Positions 1 through 11,429 of a stretch of 64,000 nucleotides of DNA are shown piece after piece. Position 1 is the stretch's first letter, and each line of letters begins with the position of its first letter. A program made the position numbers and the translations under genes. This DNA comes from Hoplostethus atlanticus (taxonomy: Eukaryota > Chordata > Actinopteri > Trachichthyiformes > Trachichthyidae). The stretch is taken from NCBI GenBank assembly GCA_034670405.1, contig JAXDDX010000018.1, forward strand, positions 5,177,501 to 5,241,500, given 5' to 3'. The notes below the pieces were generated by a model. It was not told the DNA's origin, did no database searches, and saw only the letters and a list, made by a program, of their open reading frames with translations.

Positions 1-473
1 GTAATGCAATGCTGTTACACATTTGAATAGGATGATTTTACACTACAGTATGTGTAAAGTGTGCTGTGAAAGAAAAAGAGGCCATCACTAATTATTCATT
101 GGCTTGCAAAAGAATAATAAAGACTTAATTAGAACAATTTAGAAAGGAAATATTGTTCAGTCCTTAAAGTGACATTATGTATCTCATTTCACGCATGTTC
201 CAAAATCCTAAACATTGTTGCCAAATTTCATTTGGGCACTGAATCCTTGTGTTGTGTAAATTAATGCTCAATTAAATGAGATTAAAGAATAGCACGCCCC
301 AAAGATTCAGTGAGGCGAGACAGTTTCCAAGCTCATTTATATACTTGGTACAGTGAAAAGGGCCAACCAAAAACCTAATTAACTGAAGACCACAGCTAAA
401 ATATTTCTGAAGGGATCTATTACATCCAAGGTAAGACAAAGAGTTCAGATGCTTTTTTTAAAATGAAGACTAA

Positions 474-1397
474 AGGCTCTATTTACGTGAATAAAGGCAC
501 AGCACAAGGTGCAGGAGTAAAGTCTAGGGTGCGTGGCGCGAGTGGGCGTGTCCAGTCTATGTAGGTGTTTTGGTGACCAGAGACGGAAGGCGCAACTGCG
601 GCGCGCTGGTCAAAGAGGTTGGATTAAGAAGAATGCATTATCAGTAGGTGAGGGCTGGCTTTAATTCTGGCCAATCAAATCAGCCCTTTTTCGTCCCCTT
701 TAAAAGCAGTGCGCTCACACAATGGCACATTTACAATTTCATGATGGCTGCGCCAAGTCACAACTGGTACCGCCATAAAAAGGTTCACCCAAGAAAAAAA
801 ATAATATTCTTGTCCAGGAGGTGCAGAGTCGACACAGGCTCATTTATGGCACCTCAGATAGGCTCCCATGGGCTGATGATGTAAAATTGGCTTGGGAACA
901 GAGATTGTCAATGCCTCTTCCTCTGGTCCACTGAGAACTGCTGCCGTTCTCAGGTGATTCTGTTCAATGATGCTTCCTGGCAGGAAGCATCAGCCATGGG
1001 AGGGGGACCACCTGCGAGCCATCCCCTCACGCCAGCGGAGGACATAGCCTGCGGTCCCCACAGAGAGCATAGCTGGCTTCGGGGCCATAGAGGTCGGCTT
1101 GTCAGGAGATGCATTGGAAATATGTGAATTATTCCAATGTCAAAATCGATTATTTGCCATTTATATGTACACAATATTAATTAAAGAATAGCTTCAGCTA
1201 CAGCACTCCTCCTCAGACAACGCAAGAAGACACAGGTGTAACTTCAGCCCAAAACTGACTGCGCCAGCTGGTTTTTATTGACACACCCCTTGCTGTGCCA
1301 TCCCGCGAGGAAAAGTTGTCATTGCACCTCACAAAATTGCCAATGCGCCAGTGAACATTGACTCCGCTGCAATTGTGTCGGTACGAAAATAGAGCCC
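474..1397. mobile_element. Non-autonomous Harbinger-like DNA element (MITE)
   Basis: The left end reads AGGCTCTATTTACGTGA and the right end, reverse-complemented, reads GGGCTCTATTTTCGTACC. These are imperfect terminal inverted repeats. Each end is flanked by TAA (471-473 and 1398-1400), which fits the 3-bp TWA target duplication of PIF/Harbinger transposons. The interior is rich in GCGC and GGCGCA-type words, is about 924 bp long, and shows no transposase. The short open frames inside it are not credible genes. It lies in the intron (or spacer) just upstream of the first visible brd8 exon. Superfamily assignment rests on the end sequence and the TAA duplication only. Confidence 0.7.
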
Positions 1398-1680
1398 TAA
1401 AGATGAAGTTTGAGTAAAATACAATCTGAAATCTCAAATATGCCATTTTGTCTATTAAGGCAATTTAGCCCTAATGAAACAAAGAGAGATGAATACTTTT
1501 ACAAACTAGATTTTTACTGTTAGTTTAAATTTATATCTTTAAATTCCCAGAATATCCTTCTCAGCTGAAGAATCTTAGATCTAACAAACAATGACAAATA
1601 ATGGCATTTGTGCCGTATGTGTGCAAACAAAATCTGTGCAAATTCTGAATGATATGGGATGTCCATGCCTCTGTGTGCAG

Positions 1681-4600
1681 AAGGGGATGTGATGGTGCCA
1701 ACTGTGCCCTCTGGATGCCAGCCTGTCCCTAGGGGGGGGAAGGTATCTGAGCTCAGCGAAGAGGACGTGTCTGTGTCCTACATGGGGGACGAACTAGACC
1801 TGAAGACAGTGGGGGACATCATCGCCATCATTGAGGATAAGGTGCAAAAAGACAAAAAGTACTTTGTAAGAGTATTTTCTCAGTGCTGAGATCAGTTTTG
1901 GATAAACTAAATCATGACATAGTGTGTAAAACACCTGCTTGTGGTGTTAAGGTGTAGAGTCAGATCTCTCCTTCCACAGGGGGATGAGAACGCGGAGGCT
2001 TTGGATGCCGCTGCAGTAGAGGCTGCTCTGTCCCTGTGTGAGGAGAATGGCCATGCCCTGTCTAGTGCCTGGGAAGTTGGGCCTTTCAAGCCCCATGAGT
2101 CAAACACTGTAGTGCCCACAGGAGTCCCACGCCCCTCATCTCTTCACAGTAGCCTGGTGGGGAAGACAGAAGTGGTGGAAATTCAGGGTGGGAGTTCAGC
2201 TCCACTCTCCTCTCCACGCAATAGTCAGGATAACTGTCTCTCAGCATTCCCTGTGGGACTAAGGGGCCTTCCTCCCACCTCCTCATCCTCATGCAGCTCA
2301 AGGATTTTGGAGCACTCCCAAACTGGAGCCCCTCCACAGCCTGAGGCAAAGGGAGAAACTGGAGAGGAGGTGCATCAGGAAAGCCAAATTTCATTGGACG
2401 TTACCATAAAGTGTGAGAGTGAGAACTGGGCACAGCAAACACCCGATAAACCCCATGGAGGTATGCGCATCCATGCAAAAATACTCGTATTCACTTGCTT
2501 CAAAACATGCAGTTTGCATGCAACTATGCATTTTGCATAACCATTTCCTTCTTATTATTCATCTTTACTATCTTGGCAGACTCAGTATTAGAAGATAGCC
2601 CACTGACAGAAAGGCACCCCAAGGTACACCACCCAATGAGGACAGAGCTAACATGATGCCTGTAATTGCTGTACTGAATTGCAGTGTGTGTGTAGCTCCA
2701 CAGCTTCCCTGCACAGTAAGCGCCATTAGAATCTCTCTGCGTCTTTCTCCGTCTTTGCAGGAGATGAAGGCAGAGGACGGGGTAAGTGTTGGGGAAGGGG
2801 AGAATGTCTCAGGGACTAAAGAGGACATGGAGGGGAATGGGCCAGAAGTGTGCGGCGGAGGAGAAGAGGAGGGGGACGGGGCAGAGGGATTCCTGTCGGA
2901 GCCAGACGGGGAGGCGGAGCTAGAGCCTCCGGCTAGCGAGAGTGAGGATGGATACAGCCTCCACACAGCTTCCTCGTCTCTGCAGCTCCACACAACTGTG
3001 GACTCGATCCCCAGCAGCCCTGCCTCGTCTCAGTTGTGAGTAGCACACACTGATGCACACACAGCAGGAAACGCAAGGGAGAAACGGTGGTGGAGTCACT
3101 AATGTCATCGTTATGACATTACGTAAGCACATGTTTTTCATATTAGTTGTCACGTGGCGACATTCATTTCTCACCGTGGCATGCTGCAGTTCTGGTTCTC
3201 CTTGATTATACTTCCCTTGTCACTTCTTGAGAAACACACAACCTCTGACTTGTTTTAACCTCCTTGATAAACACACAACCTCTGACTTGTTTTAACCTCC
3301 TTGATAAACACACAACCTCTAACTTGTTTTAACCTCCTTGATAAACACACAACCTCTAACTTGTTTTAACCTTCTTGAGAAACACACAACCTCTAAGTTG
3401 TTTTAACCTCCTTGATAAACACACAACCTCTAACTTGTTTTAACCTTCTTGAGAAACACACAACCTCTAAGTTGTTTTAACCTCCTTGATAAACACACAA
3501 CCTCTAACTTGTTTTAACCTTCTTGAGAAACACACAACCTCTAAGTTGTTTTAACCTCCTTGATAAACACACACAACCTCTAAGTTGTTTTAACCTCCTT
3601 GATAAACACACAACCTCTAAGTTGTTTTAACCTCCTTGATAAACATACAACCTCTGACTTGTTTTAACCTCCTTGATAAACACACAACCTCTAACTTGTT
3701 TTAACCTCCTTGATAAACACACAACCTCTAACTTGTTTTAACCTCCTTGATAAACACACAACCTCTAAGTTGTTTTAACCTCCTTGATAAACACACAACC
3801 TCTAAGTTGTTTTAACCTCCTTGATAAACACACAACCTCTAAGTTGTTTTAACCTCCTTGATAAACACACAAACCTCTAAGTTGTTTTAACCTCCTTGAT
3901 AAACACACAAACCTCTAAGTTGTTTTAACCTCCTTGATAAACACACAAACCTCTAAGTTGTTTTAACCTCCTTGATAAACACACAACCTCTAACTTGTTT
4001 TAACCTTCTTGAGAAACACACAACCTCTAACTTGTTTTAACCTCCTTGATAAACACACAACCTCTAAGTTGTTTTAACCTCCTTGATAAACACACAACCT
4101 CTAAGTTGTTTTAACCTCCTTGATAAACACACAACCTCTAAGTTGTTTTAACCTCCTTGATAAACACACAAACCTCTAAGTTGTTTTAACCTCCTTGATA
4201 AACACACAAACCTCTAAGTTGTTTTAACCTCCTTGATAAACACACAAACCTCTAAGTTGTTTTAACCTCCTTGATAAACACACAACCTCTAACTTGTTTT
4301 AACCTTCTTGAGAAACACACAACCTCTAACTTGTTTTAACCTCCTTGATAAACACACAACCTCTAACTTGTTTTAACCTTCTTGAGAAACACACAACCTC
4401 TAACTTGTTTTAACCTTCTTGAGAAACACACAACCTCTAACTTGTTTTAACCTTCTTGAGAAACACACAACCTCTGACTTGTTTTAACATCCATTCCTTG
4501 TTTTTGTGTTTTATTTGAATCTTTTCATCACTCTTCTGCAGTTCTGTGTCCAGTGAGGACCAGGAAGCTATACAGGCCCAAAAGATCTGGAAGAAAGCCA

Positions 4601-7277
4601 TTATGCTGGTGTGGCGTGCAGCGGCCAATCACAGGTTTGACTCCTTAACAACACAAATCTCGCCAGTGATCCTCCGACAGCTTAGTGTTTCACTTCTTTT
4701 AACCACCAGATCTTATTTTGGAAAACCTGTTGTAGGTATGCCAATGTGTTCTTGCAGCCAGTAACAGATGAAATTGCGCCAGGGTACCACAGTATCGTGC
4801 ACAGGTATGGATGCGTTGTGGTCATACTTTGTGTTAGCTATAGCACGTTTCCATTAATAGTTTTCCTAGTGGTCAGTTGTCATGTACAATCAAGCATCCT
4901 GGTCCATGACTCTCCATCAGCTCATCAAGTTCTACACATCTCATATCCCTCTTATTTTTATGCTTCCTCTCCTCGCACAACAATGGTCTCGGCTGTCTCT
5001 TCATAACTCCAACCCCCCCCCCCCCCCACTTTCTCCTCGCCCCACCCCTATTTCCAGGCCTATGGACCTGTCCACCATTAAAAAGAACATAGAGACTGGT
5101 TTGGTACGAACTACCGCTGAGTTCCAGAGGGACATCATGCTGATGTTTCAGAACGCCGTCATGTACAACAGCTTGGACCACGACGTGTTCCACATGGCTC
5201 TGGAGATGCAGCGGGACGTCCTCGAGCAGATCCAGCAGTTTCTGGCCACCCAGCTCATCATGCAGACGTCTGAGTCTGGCATCAGCGCCAAGAGCCTGAG
5301 GGGCCGCGAGAGCACGCGCAAGCAGGACTCCACTGACAAGGTGCTTCACTAGAATTTTTGCAGAGAGTAAAGAGAGGACGGGTGAAAAAGGAGATTAGGG
5401 TGAGATGATAGACTATCGCGAAGGTGAACAAGAGTGGTAGTTGATGCAGTTGTTTTTTCCCCCCCTCCCCAAATCTGGAATATGGTAACCCTATGAATGG
5501 AGTATAGTGTGCAGAGTCAAACAAAACCCTCATGTCAAGTTTATTTTTTAATAAATCTTACATTCGGTGTGGAATTTGCTGTACACATTGTTTTTGTGCA
5601 CCTTTGGCCTCAGGACTAGGGCAGTTATACACCTTTCTTATCTCTGTGCTCACGTCACTCTCTTCTGTGTCTGCTAAGAGTTCACTGTAGAAGAAAAAAG
5701 ACCACGTTCATACAGCTACAGGAGGTTGTTGAAATACCCCCCCCCCACACACCAGCTGTACTTGATTTCTCATTCAAGTTATTCATACTTCACGAGAAAA
5801 TAGAGCGTATTTTAGTAAGTATGAACAAAATGATATCTGAAGACACTTTCAAGTCATCATTTTGCACATAATACACCATAATGATTCATTCAGTATTTCT
5901 ACAAATGGTAAAGTATCTCATTACTGTACTCCTACATTACTGAAAACATGTTTATACATGAATCATTATTATATATCTTACAGTATTATTGACTTCTGGC
6001 TGTGTATGTTCAATTTGTGTGGAGGTAAACGAAGGTTGTGCATGCATACATATTTGCACACGCACAGAAACTCAAGACCCAAGCTGTTATCATTAGTAAC
6101 TTGTATGCTCAACAGATAGTATCGGGCCTGTGAGATAACAAACAGATTCCTGCGGTTTGTCCTGCTGTAAGCTCGGAAATCCAAAACAACAGTCACGCTC
6201 TTCACTTGTACAGTGGTGGTTACATCTATCTTCCTTTACTACCGAAGGGTTGAAATCACTTTGTGGGCGGAGAAACGGCCATAACAGCAGTGCAGTGAGG
6301 AAGTAAAAAGTGAAACCTCTACAATGGCTACATCTGCTGGCCTGTATAGCAATTAATGGAGAAATGTGCAGTGGAAGTAGTGCTCATGATGAAGAGGTTT
6401 ATTGTTAGATACTTTGATACGTCTGGTCCTCTCTGATGAATGTGTGAGTTGTATTTGGGTTCTGGACAGTAACCCTTCATTTCAGTCTGTTATTTTACTT
6501 TCTCTCTAGTCTTCCGTCTGCCCCTCTTTTGAGTCCTGGCTTGCTTTCTGACTGTTGTTTGTCCTCTCACAGGACAGTGTCTCCATGGCCTCCCCTGCCT
6601 TCCTTCTTTCTCTTTTTGTAAGTACCCATCCTACAGCCTTCTCCCTGAAGAACTTTCCCTCTCTTCCACAATTTGTCTGTGTTTTTCTTCTTGAAGCATG
6701 CATTGAGTATTTCAGAGCTATGTCCCGGGTGTTTCAGAAGTAGGTGCACTATTTTTGATAATAATAATAATGAAAAACAAAGTTGTGTAATTCTAGTACT
6801 TTTAAACGTATTCAGTCATTTTAACAATAATATAATTATATACATAATTAAATATTAAATTCATTGTTGCATATTAAACATTAGGTGTGTATTAACACAA
6901 ATTATGGAATAATGTATACAAAATCTATACCTACTTTTGAAAGGGGCTGTATATGAAGAACAAAACTCATGATCTCATGAGCCAAAACAAAATATGAGAA
7001 TCAGCTTGGCTGATTTCAGCAATAGTAGGTGATATGTGAAAGTACAATGTGAAGCATTTCATAGGTAGTATATATAGTTTTAATTTGTATTTCAATCAAG
7101 TAGTAAGCAATAAGTAGTAGTAAGTAAGTAGCAAGTAAGTAATACTATCAGTTCAGTTACAAAAGTGGATACTAACTCTGGTCTAATAGACGTTTCTCGC
7201 TCTGTTTGGCTGTACAGGATGGGGGCACCAGAGGGCGCCGTTGTGCCATTGAAGCTGACCTAAAGATGAAGAAATGA
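1681..7277 (+). CDS. brd8: brd8, bromodomain-containing protein 8 (3' part, 9 exons)
   Basis: Subunit of the nuclear NuA4/TIP60 histone acetyltransferase complex that reads acetyl-lysine. Exons inferred from GT/AG sites and phase: 1681-1841, 1980-2460, 2580-2623, 2761-3035, 4542-4634, 4736-4804, 5058-5340, 6573-6617, 7218-7277. They join without a stop into 502 residues. The first exon carries the BRD8-specific block TVGDIIAIIEDK, followed by AAVEAALSLCEEN. The middle is acidic and Glu/Ser-rich (PPASESEDGYSLH, DSIPSSPASSQF). Then comes the bromodomain, and a terminal tail ending IEADLKMKK and TGA. Agreement with human BRD8 as I recall it is close in every exon. The N-terminal SANT/coiled-coil half is not in the window. 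The ATG at 1659 is intronic and is not a start. The gene is convergent with dnajc18. Confidence 0.95.
3222..4490. repeat. 37-bp minisatellite (about 34 copies) filling a brd8 intron
   Basis: The unit is TTGATAAACACACAACCTCT followed by AACTTGTTTTAACCTCC, 37 bp, repeated without interruption. Variants are GATAAAC/GAGAAAC, CTAAC/CTAAG/CTGAC and an inserted A (ACACAAACC, 38 bp). It takes up most of the 1.5-kb intron between the exons ending at 3035 and starting at 4542. The three consecutive 38-bp units at about 3861 recur at about 4160, so an eight-unit block of 299 bp was itself duplicated. Confidence 0.97.
4542..5340 (+). other. brd8: Bromodomain-coding exons of brd8
   Basis: Three exons encode the four-helix acetyl-lysine reader: EAIQAQKIWKKAIMLVWRAA (helix Z), the ZA loop with FLQPVTDEIAPGYHSIV and RPMDLSTIKKNI, then FQRDIMLMFQNAVMYNS with the expected acetyl-lysine-anchoring Asn in MYNS, and a final helix through LEQIQQFLATQLI. 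All intron boundaries fall in the same phase (AG|G or AG|T), as expected for this gene. No key residue is missing, so the domain should be functional. Confidence 0.93.
6573..7277 (+). other. brd8: Last two coding exons of brd8 (alternative-type C-terminus)
   Basis: Two short exons (6573-6617, 45 nt; 7218-7277, 60 nt with stop) encode DSVSMASPAFLLSLF and DGGTRGRRCAIEADLKMKK. Both have clean acceptors (CACAG, TACAG) and a GTAAGT donor on the first. They match the C-terminus of the BRD8 isoform that ends in this basic tail. If the preceding exon is not spliced, reading runs past 5340 through GTG CTT CAC to TAG at 5350. That would give a shorter isoform ending just after the bromodomain. Confidence 0.88.
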
Positions 7278-8112
7278 CCACATGGAAATGGTTGTCTGAT
7301 GTCTCCCCAGTTAAAGTGATAATACTAGGACACTTAAATTATTTTCTATTAATTGCACATGGATATGTCTTGCTTAAAGTGCAATGAGCAAAATGTGCAG
7401 TGTAATCCTTCACTTACAGTCTGGATTAAATGGGTTGACTGTAAAGTGGAGAAGCTCATATCTTCAGAATCAGACATACAGACATGGATTACACATAATC
7501 CTAGATTAAAATGGTCCATTAAGTTGGACTGGCTCAAATCTTTCATAGACATAGCTTCAGATTGTCCTAGCTTTGGCCTGCTCTGGATTACATTAATCAG
7601 GTTGCATAAATGAAGACTAGAGTTACTTCAGGACTAAAGAAGGTCTAAAGGGGATCAGGTGCAGCTCTAGGTCAATGTTGTTGGTCAATGGCAGTTTTGG
7701 AGAATAGGTGATGTCAGTGATAACCACCACCATTAGTCCAAACATGTATTTTCATAGGCATATTCTAACTTTTTCACTGTTGGTATAGAATCATTTGATT
7801 TGTTTCAATTTTCCGTTTTTTTAAGTACTTTAAATATGTGCAAATATGTGTTTTCTTTCTATACTTCCATAAAGGGGTTGGCCTCTGAGAAACAGCTCTC
7901 TCTGTTTCTATTTCAGATAATCAGTGTTTTCAATCCATCAATCTGTGATCAGCATCACAGGCTTGTTTAAAGAAACACAGACATACTTTGTTAATAGCAG
8001 TGAACCTGTTTTAGTCTAACAGCTCAAATCTTGAACAGGTGCTGTTAAACAGAAAAATCAATTTGTGCAGAAGAAGGCCCAACTACGGCCTACTTCTAGC
8101 TTGATCCAAGCT

Positions 8113-8302
8113 ACAGTACTGTGCAAACGTCTTGGGCACCCTAGATGTTTATTTTTTTGTTTTCTGCATTAATGTTTTACATTACTGCTCTTTATAGTAT
8201 TTTTTTTTGATATTTAGAAACTTTTCACTACATTATTTTTGAAAGCATCTTCGCTTTACAGATTTTTTTTTACATGTGCCTAAGACGTTTGCACAGTACT
8301 GT
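8113..8302. mobile_element. 190-bp mariner-type MITE
   Basis: The ends 8113-8139 and 8276-8302 are inverted repeats matching at 26 of 27 bases, beginning ACAGTACTGTGCAAACGTCT. The interior is A/T-rich with no coding potential. The ACAGTACTGTGCAAACGTCT type of terminus is familiar from short mariner-like elements of fish and other animals. It sits about 840 bp beyond the brd8 stop codon and may be transcribed as part of the 3' UTR. Confidence 0.85.
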
Positions 8303-8779
8303 TTGTCTGTGCTGTGAAACGAGCCATAGTCCTTGAAGCACTGACTGGCCCAACTGTCATGATCAAGGAATCATCATCAGTCTGTGAAGCCTTTGGCCAG
8401 ATCACATTTAGGCTACAATGCAAATGTACAAAAATATAACAGATACCCTACCGGCATGCTTCATTGTGCGTATGATGCTTTTCTAAAGGCAGTAGTGAAT
8501 GGTTGAAACACAATAAATATTGTTGGTGAGATTGAGAGTGGCTTCCCACTACTTGAGACTGTTGTATGTTTTATATCATGATGTAGTAAACAGATTTTAT
8601 GCCGACCAAAAAGATTTGCCTTTCGCTTTCTGCCCCATGGAAAAGATTACACTTTCTCCACTGTTTCCGTGTTTCCTGAAACTATACCTCTAAACACAAA
8701 ACAAAAAACACACACAAAATGCAAAACTCCACTAATCTCTTGCAAAAGGAATCACATTCAAGACCTTTTAAATGTTGTG

Positions 8780-9172
8780 TCTTCTCAGATTTGAATTTTG
8801 AAAGCACTACCATTCAAAATGCTCATCTGAAATTAACAATTGGCCACATTGTTAAATGTAAAGTAGTCCCATTTTTCTATATTTTCTTCCATTGTGTGTT
8901 TTGGAGGTAGAACACTTTCCATACCCAACTGCTTTGCTGAAATGTATATTTTATTGTATTTGTACGTTTTTCCATTTTTATATTTGAGTACAGGCTAATA
9001 CTGTAACATGATAAATATGTTACAACAGGTACAGGTGTAAGTAACAGAGAATGAAGACGGCACCAGCCTGATATGGTATTTATAATATGGCATGTTTTCA
9101 GAGCACATCAGTGTATAATTGGTTCTCAGAAAGATCTATTCTTTCTATTCTTAAGATTCAAATCTGAGAAGA
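8780..9172. repeat. Inverted-repeat pair, possible degraded MITE
   Basis: TCTTCTCAGATTTGAAT at 8780-8796 is the exact reverse complement of 9156-9172, with weaker similarity beyond the core. The 360 bp between them are AT-rich with no open frame of interest. A non-autonomous DNA transposon is the simplest reading, but no target duplication is clear. Confidence 0.5.
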
Positions 9173-11429
9173 CAACGTGGTTTTGAATGTCATGTTTTTG
9201 TTCTTGCATTTGGTGTTCTTGTACTTAGTTTTGAGAAAAGGGGGTAGTTTCAGAAAACGTGTAAACAATTGAGAAAAACGAATCACTTTGAAATAAACAC
9301 AAAGAACTTGAATGACTGATAAACTAGCCTGACATTGTGGGCGGTGCAAATTAATTAGACACAGAGTCAATAGGAGACAGTAAAAATGACTTCTACTTCT
9401 ATCAGGTACAATAATGTTCCCCATCACGAGCTGAGTAAGTGCAGCAATTGCACACACCACTAATATGGCTCTGTCTGACCCACATCTTTCATATGCTGGC
9501 TTTATTATCTGACCAAAGGATGAGGCATTCAAAGATTAAAACCACCAGTAGACAAATTTCTTTATTTGGAAAATGAATCATAGACAGGCCAAAACATGTT
9601 CTGGCAACATCTTTCATTTTCTGGGTTTCTAGGCTTAAAAGCCATGAAATTTGAATTCTGCAGTGTTATGCCACTGAAAACCAAAAGTTTTAGAAGTTTG
9701 TACGATTCTGTTTGGGCCTTATTATTTGAAAGTGGCAGTTAAATGCACATTTTCATTGTGCAGAAATACTCTAATGAACATTTAGTGTGTAAAACCTGGA
9801 TATGAAGGTGTGATTGCCAACAATAAATATGTAAGTACATACTTGAGCTTCTCACTAGGGTGCATGCAATAGTGAGTAGGGGTATGTATGACACAGGATT
9901 GAAATACTGAAGTAAAACTCAAAAGTGCTTGAGGTGACCCTGAACAATTAAATAGTATGACAACAGCTAAGGCAGTTTGGCAAAGTATTAGTGCACAGCA
10001 GAAAGTATTGGGGTTGGTAAAAAGGTAAAAGCTCTCACAATCTACAAGTCCACAAAGTTTGTGTCCCATTCATGACATGACAGGTAACAGTCACGGTTCT
10101 CTGGAGTCTAGGTTTGGGAGAAAGTTGTTCATGTCCACAAATATTTAAACAGACTTTCTAAGATCTATTTGTTTCTAATGTAACATTTGTTACCTCGGGT
10201 TAAAGTTTGGATTTTCCCTTTAAAAACAAAAAGTGTCAGTTTATAAAATATCCATATTAATTAAATGTGCAGGCTTTATGAAGAGGGCTGAAAACTATTT
10301 TTCTGATGAAAAAAAATCTATGTTGTGAATGAGGAAATTAAGGTTCTGCATGTCATTTTTCAGACAAAGGTTTTTTTTAGTCTTATTAACTTGCACTGGC
10401 ATCGCTAACAAGCACTAACAAGCTTCCAACATCAAACCAGGAACACTGAGGCAAAGTGTTTTTTGGTTGAAATGGAATCCCTCTTTGTGACAAATCAGAC
10501 TGACTTCTTTAAGTAACACTCATAAAATGCCAACATATGCCTACAGCTGAACACTGGCTACTGGCAGAAAGTTTAACTGTATGACCTGTGCAATGTTAAA
10601 ATGTTCATGCAAGCAAAAGGATGGGGGAGGTGTGAAACTCTTCTGTAGGAGAGAGAGAGCTTATTTTTGGCAAGCGAAACCAAAAAAACAAAAAAAAAAC
10701 AAGCACATTACTCAGAAAAATGTTGGTAACATTTCCAACTCCACGGTGCCTCCTATTGCAGTAGGTCAATTGCCTAATAAACTACAGTATATATTCTATA
10801 GTTCTGTTTCTTTTCCATCTCTGATCGGCCTTAATCATAATTAAAGGTCCTGTCATTTCACAGTACAGAAGCTCTCAGTTTAGTTTTGTTTAAAGATTAT
10901 AGTAGAATGAACATCACAGTACCGAAACTTCCTACAGAAAAAGATAAAAATGCTTGCTACATTCACTCCATAGTCCTATTAAATAAATACACTAGAATTA
11001 GAATGAGGACACAAAACAAATAAATTAATACAGGTAAACCACAACTACTAACAACAGAACTGATAGAACATGTATGTGTGAACATACACTTGCCTTCATA
11101 ACCTCTGGCAGGGGAAACCCCAAACCATGTCTTGCCATTTCTATAAGAAAGTTTAAAGGCTCCGGGACGTCCTACAACACGTCCGCAGCGAGTCTGCACG
11201 CCATGTCGCGGTCAACACACAGCCAGGGCTGGCAGCTCACACGCAGCTCTATTCTCTTCCATCCAAGAGAGAAGGCCCATTGTTTCCAGCGGCATCATCT
11301 GCCACCGTGCTCTACCAAGAGACATTTCTTTACAAAGTGGCCGGATTAAATAAATTAAAACAATTCTATAAACTATAGTAGAGTTCGAGATAAATCTAGA
11401 AAGAAATGCCGCCTCCTCTCAGGCGCTCC

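Larger units (their letters stand above)
7278..11429. other. Spacer between the convergent brd8 and dnajc18 3' ends
   Basis: AT-rich and without a credible coding exon on either strand. It should hold the 3' untranslated regions of both genes. A candidate brd8 polyadenylation signal AATAAA is at 8512-8517. A candidate on the minus strand for dnajc18 is TTTATT at 9561-9566. Neither cleavage site can be fixed from sequence alone. The open frames seen here, for example minus 9158-9532, lack splice context and family resemblance. Confidence 0.6.

Noticed and set aside
1659-1889. Apparent ATG-started gene at 1659
   Set aside because: The ATG lies before the CAG acceptor at 1680 and the tail runs past the donor at 1841. 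It is an internal brd8 exon with intron on both sides.
3222-4490. Regular 37-bp spacing suggested a CRISPR array
   Set aside because: There are no unique spacers between constant repeats; the whole unit is repeated head to tail. It is a minisatellite in an intron of a eukaryotic gene.
4873-5349. 158-codon minus-strand open frame
   Set aside because: It is the antisense shadow of the brd8 bromodomain exon.
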